From Hymenobacter setariae (GTDB lineage Bacteria > Bacteroidota > Bacteroidia > Cytophagales > Hymenobacteraceae), in NCBI RefSeq assembly GCF_007713685.1, contig NZ_VMRJ01000002.1:372001-436000 (forward strand): a DNA stretch of 64,000 bases, written 5' to 3'. How positions within the stretch are numbered: position 1 is the first letter of the stretch; each line of letters begins with the position of its first letter. Of this stretch, positions 9,001 to 16,803 are shown in pieces. Position numbers and translations under genes: made by a program. Below the pieces are notes generated by a model. It made no database searches. It was not told where the DNA came from and worked only from the letters and a program-made list of their open reading frames with translations.

Positions 9001-10263
9001 GTAGTTGCGATAGGTTTGGCGAGCTAGGTCATAGGCGGCCACGCCATTGCGCGAGCCTAGCCAGAGCGTGTTGGCGGCTTCCTCCTTATAAACAGCGTTG
9101 ATGTAGTTGTTAGGCAGCGTGGCTTGGCCCATCAGCTGGCGCCGCAGCCGCCCAAAAGGCTTTTGGCGCAGGTCTACCCGATTGAGACCACCTGCCGAAG
9201 CGCACAGCCACATCACCTGGGTGCGGTCTTCAAAAAGCTGGTGCACCCGCTCCGAGTTGATGCTCTGCGACTCGCCATCGGTGGGTAGCAGCAAGGTAGG
9301 CGCCCCGGCGCGCAGGGGTGGCGCGGTGCCCGTGGCAGTGCCGGCCTCCCATACATAAAGCCCGTAGATGGTGCCCACCCACAGCCGGCCAAACGAGTCG
9401 AGCAGCAGCGACTGCAAGGTGGGGTAGCTGAGCGGCTGCGGGTGCGCCGTGAGTTGGCGCACAGCCCGGCGGTTAGCCGCGCTCACCCACAGCACCTGCT
9501 GGTCGAGGCCTATCCAGAGGTCGCCGCGGCGGTCGAGGTGCAGCGCCCGCACCAGCCCGGTCACGTCAGTGGGTTCGGCCACTAGGGTAGCGGCATCCGT
9601 CTGCACTAGGCACAGCCCCCGGTTGTAGGTGCCCATCCATAGGTTGCCTTCCGCATCAGCGGCTAGGCTACTCACCGAGTAAGGCGCGGTGGGCTGGCCG
9701 GCCGCGGGCTGCACCTGGCGCAAACTTGCCAGCTGGCCCTGGGTGGTGAATGTCAATTTTAACAAGCCATCGCGCAGGGTACCAATCCACAAATGGCCCT
9801 GCGGGTCAGACGCTAGCGCGGTAATGCTGCTAGTAGCCAACTGCTGTAAAAGGGGCTGGCCCGCCGGCGCAATGGCCAGGCTGGCCAGCGGCATAAGCTG
9901 GTCGGTGGCAGTGTCGTAGAAGTTGAGCCCAGCCCGCTCGGTACCCACCCACAGGCGGCCACCACTATCGGTATGAAGCACCGCGATGCGATTGCCCGCA
10001 ATGCCTTTGCGGGTGATGGGCAGGGTGTACTGCTTGAGAGTGTAGCCATCGTAGCGGTCGAGGCCACGATTAGTGCCCACCCAGATAAAGCCCGCTTTGT
10101 CTTGTGCCACGGCCATGGCATCGCTGTGCGACAGCCCCTGGTCAACGGTGAGGTGCTCGAAGCGAAACTCGCGCGGGGCCGTGTCCTGCGCCCAGGCAGG
10201 GCAGACCAGCAGCGCCAGCAGGGTTGCTAGGCAGCAAAGCAGCCGGGAAGGAATAACTAGCAT
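6010..10263 (-). CDS. Hybrid two-component system regulator (HTCS)
   Basis: A 1417-residue one-protein phosphorelay typical of Bacteroidota sugar loci. The start at 10263 is preferred over 10323 because it begins a good signal peptide (MLVIPSRLLCCLATLLALL, cleavage near WAQ). Order: periplasmic regulator-propeller repeats (~25-730, with many FIWVGTNRGLDRYD-like blades), a Y_Y_Y domain (~745-815), one membrane helix (WAYLLYALALGG), HisKA with His885 in NISHELRTPL, HATPase with NLLANAFKYT, DTGVGIS and GTGIGLSLA, a receiver domain with Asp1206 in IISDVMMP, and a C-terminal AraC-type helix-turn-helix pair. Such proteins bind an oligosaccharide in the periplasm and switch on the local locus. Its position between the leftward and rightward enzyme units suggests that it controls both. 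Confidence 0.96.
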   Translation of the reverse strand: MLVIPSRLLCCLATLLALLVCPAWAQDTAPREFRFEHLTVDQGLSHSDAMAVAQDKAGFIWVGTNRGLDRYDGYTLKQYTLPITRKGIAGNRIAVLHTDSGGRLWVGTERAGLNFYDTATDQLMPLASLAIAPAGQPLLQQLATSSITALASDPQGHLWIGTLRDGLLKLTFTTQGQLASLRQVQPAAGQPTAPYSVSSLAADAEGNLWMGTYNRGLCLVQTDAATLVAEPTDVTGLVRALHLDRRGDLWIGLDQQVLWVSAANRRAVRQLTAHPQPLSYPTLQSLLLDSFGRLWVGTIYGLYVWEAGTATGTAPPLRAGAPTLLLPTDGESQSINSERVHQLFEDRTQVMWLCASAGGLNRVDLRQKPFGRLRRQLMGQATLPNNYINAVYKEEAANTLWLGSRNGVAAYDLARQTYRNYLNQNEAGVTRGIDVSAICQARTGTLWFGTRGRGLVRLTRHQGREELTTIDELPGGQRLRNASIERIVEDAYGTLWVATFNQGLLRFSADGQLLRRYQAGAGLPSSNFTFLLLDPRRNVLWASTTDAGLLKLQVTPDSVRLLRQFSYVPGAAGGLRVNYVWPLVLDRQGTLWIGTIGGGLHQLATDAQGHDTVRSYQRWLPESDVESLLTDDAGNLWVGGTGLYRFTPRTRQYVRYDVADGLQSNAFKIGAAARGADGTLYFGGINGISYFQPSAIQPNPYAPVVQLTGLRIANQPVAVGQPFGGRVLLAQPLSVPQTVTIKPSENDFSVEFVGLNYANPQKNRYAYQLDGYNQNWVHPAPGQRTASFANLPPGHYTLRVKASNGEGGWSAQPATMQFEVLAPWYKTGWAYLLYALALGGSIMLYRRFEMSQQELKSKLVLEQFQTEKEKELTNLKLGFFTNISHELRTPLTLILGPMDEIMRSPGPVANLASKVELMHRQARKLLELVNQLLDFRKVETGNVPLRATYGDAVSFLGEQYGSFQHKAQERGITYLLDVPAEPVRLYFDRGKLEIVLTNLLANAFKYTRDRGRVELTATAVGCASSPAVYSNEQLTTNYLKITVSDTGVGISPHELDRIFDPYYQASHTDTLRMGGTGIGLSLARQFAQRHGGQLTVASLQGVGTTFELRLPFGQQHLQPEDIQAEEPSPGMSASESEPPLEDEFAALPLTTAPTGPPRLLVVEDNDEVRQYLTQLFEADYTVLTAEDGLVGWEKALAQLPDLIISDVMMPRSDGLELCQRLKQHPKTSHIPVLLLTARTAETHELEGLGMGADDYVSKPFNPTLLHAKADALLRNRRKLHEFYQRHILLQPTEIVVADADREFLEQAMHTVEQHLGDAEFSVQVLARAMAMSQSVFYRRIKSITGQTAVEFIRDVRLKRAAQLLAQTSMRVSEIAFEVGIEDAKYFRKAFQKIYSLTPSEYAKQHRIGRAAAAADVE

Positions 10264-10483
10264 CGGCAAGGGTGGGAGAAGAAGGACAGATAGCCGCGCC
10301 GCTACCCAGCTGAATAGGTGCACACTAGACTAATCTGGGGCGATGCGCCAACGGTGGCTCTGCAAGGTAGCAAGCCGGCTTGGGTTGGCGAAATGCGGCC
10401 CGCGCCCACCTAGGGCCGCTGGCCGGTCATTTTCCCCCAGCTGTTCGGCGAAAACCTCCCCCTAGGTGGGGTAGGGGCGCCGC

Positions 10484-10491
10484 TACTTTTG
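10484..10491 (+). promoter_or_regulatory. Candidate -7 element before GH43 (10549)
   Basis: TACTTTTG matches the Bacteroidota -7 consensus TAnnTTTG exactly, 57 bases before the GH43 start. No clear -33 TTG precedes it, which fits activator-dependent expression. The same octamer occurs before susC at 11853. Confidence 0.4.
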
Positions 10492-10548
10492 TTGCCCTAG
10501 GCTGTCCTCCACGCAGTCATCGCTTGTCGCTCGCTTTCCCACCCCATC

Positions 10549-11703
10549 ATGAAAAAGAATAGCTTGCTTGTTGTGCTGCTGGCGCTAGCCAGCACGGCCC
10601 AAGCCCAGCGCACGGCCTTTCTGCCCGGCCAGCCCTGGCCCGACAACAAAGGCACCCACCTCAACGCCCACGGTGCTGGTGCGCTCTATGACCAGGGCCG
10701 CTACTACCTGTTTGGCGAGCACAAAATAGCCGGCCCGAAGGGCAACAGTGCCCAAGTGGGCGTGCATTGCTACTCCTCCAAAGACCTGTACAACTGGCAG
10801 GATGAGGGTATTGCCTTCGCGGTGGCGCCCGAGGGCTCAGGCTCAGAAGTGGAGAAAGGCTGCGTGCTAGAGCGCCCCAAGGTGGTGTTCAATAAGAAGA
10901 CCCGGCAGTACGTAATGTGGTTTCACCTCGAGCTGAAGGGCCAAGGCTACGCCGCAGCCCGCACCGCCGTGGCCGTGAGCAACAAGCCCACCGGGCCCTA
11001 CAAGTATGTGCGCTCGTACCGGCCCGGCGCCGGCCAGTGGCCCCTAGGGTACAAGGAAGAGTGGAAGCAGCCCGCCCCCGGTGAGGCCAGCCTGAAATGG
11101 TGGACGCCCGAGTGGCGCACGGCCGTAACGCAAGGCTTGTTTGTGCGGCGTGACTTCACGCCCGGCCAAATGGCTCGCGACATGACCATTTTCGTCGACG
11201 ACGATGGCAAGGCCTATAATATTCACTCGTCGGAGGAAAACCTGACCTTGCACGTGGCCGAGCTCACCGACGACTATCAGGGCTTTACGGGCAAGTGGAA
11301 CACAATTGCGCCGGCTGGGCACAACGAGGCGCCCGCCATCTGCAAGCGCGGCGGCAAGTACTACCTCCTCACGTCGGGCTGCACAGGCTGGGCCCCCAAT
11401 GCGGCACGCTCGTTCGTGGCCTCGTCTATCTGGGGCCCGTGGCAGCAGCTCGATAACCCCGCCACCGGCCCCGACGCCGACTCGACCTACCACTCCCAGA
11501 GCACTTACCTGCTGCCGGTGGCAGGTAAGAAAGACGCCTTCATCTTTATGGCCGACCGCTGGACCCCCAAGAACCCCATCGACGGCGGCTACATCTGGCT
11601 GCCGCTCCGCTTCGAAGGCGACCAGCCCCGCCTGCGCTGGGCCGACCGCTGGGCTCTCAGCGCCTTTGACCAGCCCCAGCCCAAAGCTGTGGTTGCTCCC
11701 TAG
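10549..11703 (+). CDS. GH43 enzyme resembling subfamily 24 exo-beta-1,3-galactanases
   Basis: A 384-residue secreted protein (signal peptide ends near STAQAQ). The usual GH43 N-terminal catalytic Asp is replaced by an NAHGAGALYDQG segment, followed by YYLFGEHK, both reminiscent of GH43_24. Family knowledge says subfamily 24 uses two Glu and a Gln instead of the usual Asp base. Matching candidates are visible: Glu108 (VLERPKVVFN), Glu260 (HNEAPAICKR) and Gln317 (YHSQSTYLL). The expected role is release of galactose from the beta-1,3-galactan backbone of arabinogalactan, bypassing side chains. It reads rightward, divergent from the hybrid regulator, and stands alone before susC. Assignment to GH43 is firm; the subfamily and galactanase activity are inference. 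Confidence 0.85.
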   Translation: MKKNSLLVVLLALASTAQAQRTAFLPGQPWPDNKGTHLNAHGAGALYDQGRYYLFGEHKIAGPKGNSAQVGVHCYSSKDLYNWQDEGIAFAVAPEGSGSEVEKGCVLERPKVVFNKKTRQYVMWFHLELKGQGYAAARTAVAVSNKPTGPYKYVRSYRPGAGQWPLGYKEEWKQPAPGEASLKWWTPEWRTAVTQGLFVRRDFTPGQMARDMTIFVDDDGKAYNIHSSEENLTLHVAELTDDYQGFTGKWNTIAPAGHNEAPAICKRGGKYYLLTSGCTGWAPNAARSFVASSIWGPWQQLDNPATGPDADSTYHSQSTYLLPVAGKKDAFIFMADRWTPKNPIDGGYIWLPLRFEGDQPRLRWADRWALSAFDQPQPKAVVAP

Positions 11704-12015
11704 GGCAAGGCTACTCTATGAGCACATACTCCTCCGATTCAGAATAGTATTGCCATAAGTGGCGCTGGTAAGTGCGGCGCAGGAAAGCTCGTGCGTGAAT
11801 TAGTCCCGCTTCTTTACTGAAAATACCCCTCTTTCTGGCCGGCGATTACCAATACTTTTGGACAGTCGAACTACTGCTTAGGCTAGCCTTTTAGGCGCGC
11901 TAGGCATGTTGGCCCTTTGAGCGCGGCGGCTCCTACCTAGGCGAGCCGTTCGCACTGGTGCACTGCAATTTCTATCTCCCACCCTGGCCGCCTTCGCGAC
12001 CATTTATTTCACTCT
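11704..12015 (+). other. 312-base gap upstream of susC
   Basis: No coding region or RNA gene is seen here. The gap holds the candidate -7 element at 11853 and a TAGTATTG at 11745-11752 that matches the near-consensus octamer before the GH105 unit. No T-run terminator for the preceding GH43 gene is evident, so some read-through into susCD is possible. Confidence 0.5.
11853..11860 (+). promoter_or_regulatory. Candidate -7 element for the susCD unit
   Basis: TACTTTTG fits the Bacteroidota -7 consensus TAnnTTTG exactly and is identical to the octamer at 10484. It would give a leader of about 150 bases before the susC start at 12016. A TTTCTG about 15 bases upstream is only a poor -33 match. Confidence 0.4.
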
Positions 12016-15000
12016 ATGCAGGCAAAGTCTATTCTCCTGTGCGGAGCCTTGCTACCTCTGACGGTGGCTGCCGCTCCGCTTTCAAGGGCAGCCGGCTCCG
12101 ATTGGGGGCTGCGCTCCGCGACCCAGCCGCTGGCTGATATCACCATCACGGGCACGGTGCTCGACGAAAAAGGCGATGGTATGCCCGGGGCCACCGTGGT
12201 GCTAAAGGGCACCACCGTCGGGGCAAACACCGATGCCAATGGCAAGTTTTCGCTTCGCATTCCCGACGGCACGGTCTCGCCTACGCTCGTTATCTCGTCG
12301 GTGGGCTACGTCAAGCAAGAGCTGGCTGTGGGCGACCGCACCACGTTTTCCATCAAGCTGGCTCCCAATACTCAGGACCTTAATGAGGTGGTAGTGGTGG
12401 GCTACGGCGCGCAGAAGCGCTCCGACATCACGGGCTCGGTAGTGTCGGTGCCCCAGGACCGCTTAGAAAAAATTCCGGTGTCGAACGTGGCCCAGGCGCT
12501 GCAAGGCGCGGTAGCGGGCGTCAACATCACTAATACGTCAAGCGTGCCGGGCAGCCAGCCCAATATTCAAATCCGGGGCGTGCGCTCGATTACGGCCAGC
12601 ACCAACCCCTACCTGATTGTGGACGGGGTACCATTTCCGGGCAACCTCAACGACATCAATCCCAACGACATCGGCTCGATTGAGATTCTGAAGGATGCCA
12701 GCTCGACGGCCATCTATGGCACGCGCGGCTCCAACGGGGTAATCTTGGTGACGACCAAGCGCGGCAAAACCGGCAAGCCGCAGATTCGCTACAACGGCTA
12801 TGCCGGGCCCGAGTACATGGTGCAAAAGCTGCACCCGCTCGACGGGCCAGCGTTCTCGGCCAAATGGCAGGAGTTTACTCGGCAGCGCGGCATCAACCTC
12901 ACGCCCGTACCTAACACCGGCGAGCTGGACAACTACAACAACGGCCGCACGGTGGACTGGATGGACTTGATTAAGCAGCAAGGCTTTATTCAAGACCACA
13001 ACGCCTCTATTTCGGGTGGCACCGACAATGTGAAGTACTTTGTGTCGGGCGATTACTTCAAGCAAAAGGGCATTATCAAGGGCTACCAGTTTCAGCGCAT
13101 CAGCCTGCGTTCGAACATCGACGCGACCCTTACGCCCTGGCTGCGGGTGGGCACGTCGGCGTTCTATTCCACTTCCAACGACGACGGTGGGCGCGCCGAC
13201 CTTAGCCTAGCCCAGGTACTGAGCCCCTACGGCTCGGTGTACAACGCCGACGGCACCTACACCATTTACCCGCAGCCCCCCGAGCAGCTGGTGAAAAATG
13301 CCCTGTTGGGCCTGACCACCCAGCGCCTCGACCGCATCAACCAGCTCACTGGCACCGGCTACGCCGAGGTGGAGCCAACCTTCTTGAGCGGCCTCAAGTA
13401 CCGCCTGAACGCGACCTACTCGAACCGGCCCGGCCGGTACGCTAGCTACACTGGCCGCGCGTTTGGTGACTTGCGCGGCACGGCCCAGCTCATCAACGAT
13501 GAGCGCCAGAACTACACGATAGAAAACCTGCTGTTCTACAACAAGGATATCGACAAGCATCACTTCGATATCACGGCCCTGTACAGCGCTCAGCAAAACA
13601 GCTACTTCACGACCACGGAGAATGCGTTTGGGTTTATCAACGACCAGATTGCTTTTAATAGCCTAGGGGCGGGCAGCATCACGCCCACGCTCAGCTCGTA
13701 TAGCGAGCGCCGGGCGCTGGTGTCGCAAATGGCACGGGTCAACTACAACTACGATAGCCGCTACCTGTTCACGGCCACGGCCCGGCGCGACGGCTCGTCG
13801 GTGTTCGGCGTCAATGCCAGCAAGTACGCTACGTTCCCCTCCGTAGCCGTGGGCTGGAACGTCGGCAACGAGGCATTCTTGAAAAATAATGCAGCGGTGA
13901 GCGTGCTCAAGCTACGCTTTTCGTATGGCACCACCGGCAACGAGGGCATCAACCCCTACGGCACTATCACGGGCAGCGCCCTGCTGCAATATGCCTACGG
14001 CGGCGTGACGGCCGTGGGCCTGCGGGCCAACAATATCGGCAACAGCAACCTGAAGTGGGAGCAAACCACGAGCGCCAACTACGCCGTTGATTTTGGCTTC
14101 CTCAAAAACCGCATCACGGGTACGGTAGAGTACTACGATGCTAAAACCAGCGACTTGCTGCTGAATCGCCAGATTCCGATTGTGAGCGGCTACGGTACGA
14201 TTCTGGACAATATTGGCTCGGTGAGCAATAAGGGTCTCGAGGTAAGCCTGACCACCGCCAACGTGCAGCTGCCGAATTTCACTTGGGAGACTACCCTCAA
14301 CTTTTCGGGCAATCGCAACCGGCTGCTGGAGCTAGGCTACACCTCAACCGATGACATTGGCAACCGCCTCTTCTTGAACCGGCCGCTGGGCGCTGTATAC
14401 GACTACGTGAAAACCGGCGTGTGGCAGGTAGGCGAAGACGCCAGCAGCCTCGACCCCGGCGCCAAGCCCGGCGACCTGAAGTTTGCCGACCTCAACGGCG
14501 ACGGCAAAATCACGACCCTCGACCGCCAGTACCTAGGCTCGTCGCTGCCCAGTTGGCAGGGCGGCATCACCAACACCTTTACGTATAAGGGGTTGAGCTT
14601 GCGCGTGTTCATCCAAACGGCGCAGGGCGTGCTCAAGAGCAACAACAACCTGAATTTCGTGGACCTAGGTGGCCGCTTCAATACCCCGGAGGAAGTAGGC
14701 TACTGGACCGCCGCCAACCAAAGCCAGGACCGCCCTAGCCTGAGCTACATCAACCCGCGCGGCTACGGCTACCCCAGCAATGCCAGCTACACCCGCCTCA
14801 AGGACGTAACGCTCAACTACACCTTCCCGGCCGCCCTCCTCGACAGGCTCAAGCTCGGCACGCTGTCGGTGTACGTGAGTGCGCGTAACCTCTACACCTG
14901 GACCAAGTGGGTAGGCTGGGACCCCGAGCAGAACTATACTCTCGGCAACGGCTCGGGCAACATCGACAACCCGATTAGCCTGCTCAGCTCCTCCACAAGC

Positions 15001-15102
15001 TTCAGCCCGACTACTAGCGTCAACAGCTCGACGGCCGGCTCCAACCCCAACTTCCCGCAGGTGCGCACCTTCGTGTTTGGCCTCAACCTAGGCTTGCGCT
15101 AA
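12016..15102 (+). CDS. SusC/RagA-type TonB-linked outer membrane transporter
   Basis: A 1028-residue TonB-dependent transporter. After a signal sequence it has a carboxypeptidase-D-like domain (~40-115, ITGTVLDEKGDGMPGATVVLKGT and related), a TonB-box region (NEVVVVGYGAQKR, ~121-133), a plug domain (~135-240, with the SusC hallmarks YLIVDGVPF and IEILKDASSTAIYGTRGSNGVILVTTK), then a long beta barrel ending in the terminal strand FVFGLNLGLR. With the SusD partner directly downstream (32-base gap) it forms the glycan import complex of the locus, driven by TonB. Both are expected to be switched on by the hybrid regulator. The missing C-terminal sorting domain is normal for this family. Confidence 0.97.
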   Translation: MQAKSILLCGALLPLTVAAAPLSRAAGSDWGLRSATQPLADITITGTVLDEKGDGMPGATVVLKGTTVGANTDANGKFSLRIPDGTVSPTLVISSVGYVKQELAVGDRTTFSIKLAPNTQDLNEVVVVGYGAQKRSDITGSVVSVPQDRLEKIPVSNVAQALQGAVAGVNITNTSSVPGSQPNIQIRGVRSITASTNPYLIVDGVPFPGNLNDINPNDIGSIEILKDASSTAIYGTRGSNGVILVTTKRGKTGKPQIRYNGYAGPEYMVQKLHPLDGPAFSAKWQEFTRQRGINLTPVPNTGELDNYNNGRTVDWMDLIKQQGFIQDHNASISGGTDNVKYFVSGDYFKQKGIIKGYQFQRISLRSNIDATLTPWLRVGTSAFYSTSNDDGGRADLSLAQVLSPYGSVYNADGTYTIYPQPPEQLVKNALLGLTTQRLDRINQLTGTGYAEVEPTFLSGLKYRLNATYSNRPGRYASYTGRAFGDLRGTAQLINDERQNYTIENLLFYNKDIDKHHFDITALYSAQQNSYFTTTENAFGFINDQIAFNSLGAGSITPTLSSYSERRALVSQMARVNYNYDSRYLFTATARRDGSSVFGVNASKYATFPSVAVGWNVGNEAFLKNNAAVSVLKLRFSYGTTGNEGINPYGTITGSALLQYAYGGVTAVGLRANNIGNSNLKWEQTTSANYAVDFGFLKNRITGTVEYYDAKTSDLLLNRQIPIVSGYGTILDNIGSVSNKGLEVSLTTANVQLPNFTWETTLNFSGNRNRLLELGYTSTDDIGNRLFLNRPLGAVYDYVKTGVWQVGEDASSLDPGAKPGDLKFADLNGDGKITTLDRQYLGSSLPSWQGGITNTFTYKGLSLRVFIQTAQGVLKSNNNLNFVDLGGRFNTPEEVGYWTAANQSQDRPSLSYINPRGYGYPSNASYTRLKDVTLNYTFPAALLDRLKLGTLSVYVSARNLYTWTKWVGWDPEQNYTLGNGSGNIDNPISLLSSSTSFSPTTSVNSSTAGSNPNFPQVRTFVFGLNLGLR

Positions 15103-15134
15103 TCCTTCTCCCACCCGATTTATCTCTTTGCTAT

Positions 15135-16712
15135 ATGAAACGCTACGCGTTAGGATTGATAACGCTGCTGGGCACTGCCCAGCTCGTTAGCTCTTGCAAG
15201 AAAGATTACTTGGCCGAAACGCCCCCGTCGCTCTACACGCCCCAAACCGTGCTGGTAGACTCGCTGGGCTTTGAGGCCGCGATGGCTGGCTTGCAGAGTG
15301 TGGTGCGCGAGCAGTACACCCGCTCCGACGAGCAGGGCCTGCTCGGCATGATGCAGGAAGGCACCGATGTGGCCATTCCGGGCCAAGTGCAGGGCGCCGA
15401 AATACCTTATTACAACTATAGCCTGCTCAATGCGCAAGACCAGGCGGCTAGCGTGATGTGGAGCTGGGCCTACCGCACCATCAACAACTGCAACCAGATT
15501 ATTGCGGGGGCGGCGACGGCCCCGGCCACATTGCGGCAGGGCTACAAAAACCGCATTAGCGCCGAGGCTCGCTTCTACCGCGCCTACGCCTACGATTTTT
15601 TGGCTACGCTCTGGGGCGATGTGCCGCTGGTAGATTCCCCCGTAACTACGCCGCGCAACGACTTTACGCGGGCCCCAATAGCAACAGTCAACGATTTTAT
15701 CGTTAATGACTTGAATACGGCTATCCCAAGCTTATTCTTAGCCACTAAAGCCGCTTCTGGGCGCATTACGCAGGGCGCGGCTCAGCAATTGCTTGGGCAG
15801 GTGTACTTGCGCATGAACAAGCCTGACTTGGCCCAGGTGCCGCTGCAAGCCCTCATCAACAGTGGGCAATACAAGCTGATTTCGGCGCGCTACGGGGTGC
15901 GGTCGACCCAGCCGGGCGACTATTTCGCCGATATGTTTGTGGTCGGCAACCAGCGCCGCAACCAGGGCAACACCGAAGTTATTTGGGGGGTAGAGCAGCA
16001 ACTGCTCGTGCCCGGTGCTACTACCAGCGCCCAGCAGCGCCGCATGTGGGTACCAGCCTACTACAATATCAAAGGCATGACGCTAGCCGACTCGCTCGGG
16101 GGGCGGGGCCTAGGTCGCCTGCGCCTCAGCAACTGGGTAGACTACCGTCTTTATTCGGCGCAGGACATGCGCAACTCGAAATACAACCTCAAGCGTCGTT
16201 TTTATTACAACGATGCCTCCATGCCGGCCACGTTTGGCAAGCGCGTGACAGGCCTGGCTGGGTCAGATACCATCTATAATATCACGCCCTACACCACGAA
16301 GTGGAACCAGTTTGACCCCACTGATACCTTTGGCTTTGGCACCATCAAGGATATTACCATGATGCGCTTAGGCGAAACCTACCTGCTGCTGGCTGAGGCC
16401 CAAGTGCAGCAAGGCAACACAGCCGGGGCCGCCGCCAGCATCAACGTGCTGCGCACCCGGGCGCAGGCGCCGCAGGTAACGGCTGGTGAAATGACGCTCA
16501 ACTTCATCCTTGACGAGCGCGCTCGCGAGTTGATAGGTGAGGAGCAGCGTCGCATTACGCTGGTACGCACCGGCACGCTTCTAGAGCGCACCCTGCGCCT
16601 CAACGGCGCCTCGGTGACTGGCCTGACTAAGGAGAAAGCGCTGCTGCCCATTCCGCAATCAACAATTGACCTAAACGTAGGGGCTACCCTAACGCAAAAC
16701 CCCGGATACTAG
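15135..16712 (+). CDS. SusD/RagB-type glycan-binding lipoprotein
   Basis: A 525-residue surface lipoprotein. The signal ends in a lipobox (QLVSSC, Cys21) followed by KKDYLAETP, a typical SusD start. SusD hallmarks are present: repeated tetratricopeptide-like helices, AEARFYRAYAYDFLATLWGDVPL, DITMMRLGETYLLLAEAQ and FILDERARELIGEEQRR. It caps the SusC barrel, binds the oligosaccharide and opens for import. It directly follows susC. Its stop lies inside a hairpin at 16702-16731, which probably damps transcription into the downstream enzymes. Confidence 0.97.
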   Translation: MKRYALGLITLLGTAQLVSSCKKDYLAETPPSLYTPQTVLVDSLGFEAAMAGLQSVVREQYTRSDEQGLLGMMQEGTDVAIPGQVQGAEIPYYNYSLLNAQDQAASVMWSWAYRTINNCNQIIAGAATAPATLRQGYKNRISAEARFYRAYAYDFLATLWGDVPLVDSPVTTPRNDFTRAPIATVNDFIVNDLNTAIPSLFLATKAASGRITQGAAQQLLGQVYLRMNKPDLAQVPLQALINSGQYKLISARYGVRSTQPGDYFADMFVVGNQRRNQGNTEVIWGVEQQLLVPGATTSAQQRRMWVPAYYNIKGMTLADSLGGRGLGRLRLSNWVDYRLYSAQDMRNSKYNLKRRFYYNDASMPATFGKRVTGLAGSDTIYNITPYTTKWNQFDPTDTFGFGTIKDITMMRLGETYLLLAEAQVQQGNTAGAAASINVLRTRAQAPQVTAGEMTLNFILDERARELIGEEQRRITLVRTGTLLERTLRLNGASVTGLTKEKALLPIPQSTIDLNVGATLTQNPGY

Positions 16713-16731
16713 CTGGTGGGCTAGTATCCGG
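16702..16731 (+). terminator. Hairpin overlapping the susD stop codon
   Basis: Perfect 11-base arms (16702-16712 and 16721-16731) around an 8-base loop; the left arm contains the susD TAG stop. No T-run follows, so it may attenuate or stabilise the susCD message rather than end it. Confidence 0.45.
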
Positions 16732-16803
16732 TCGAGCCGGGGCTGCCTTGTGGAGAGGGCGGGCTCCGGCTCATTTTGTGTATGCCTTGTTACCGAACCG
16801 CTT

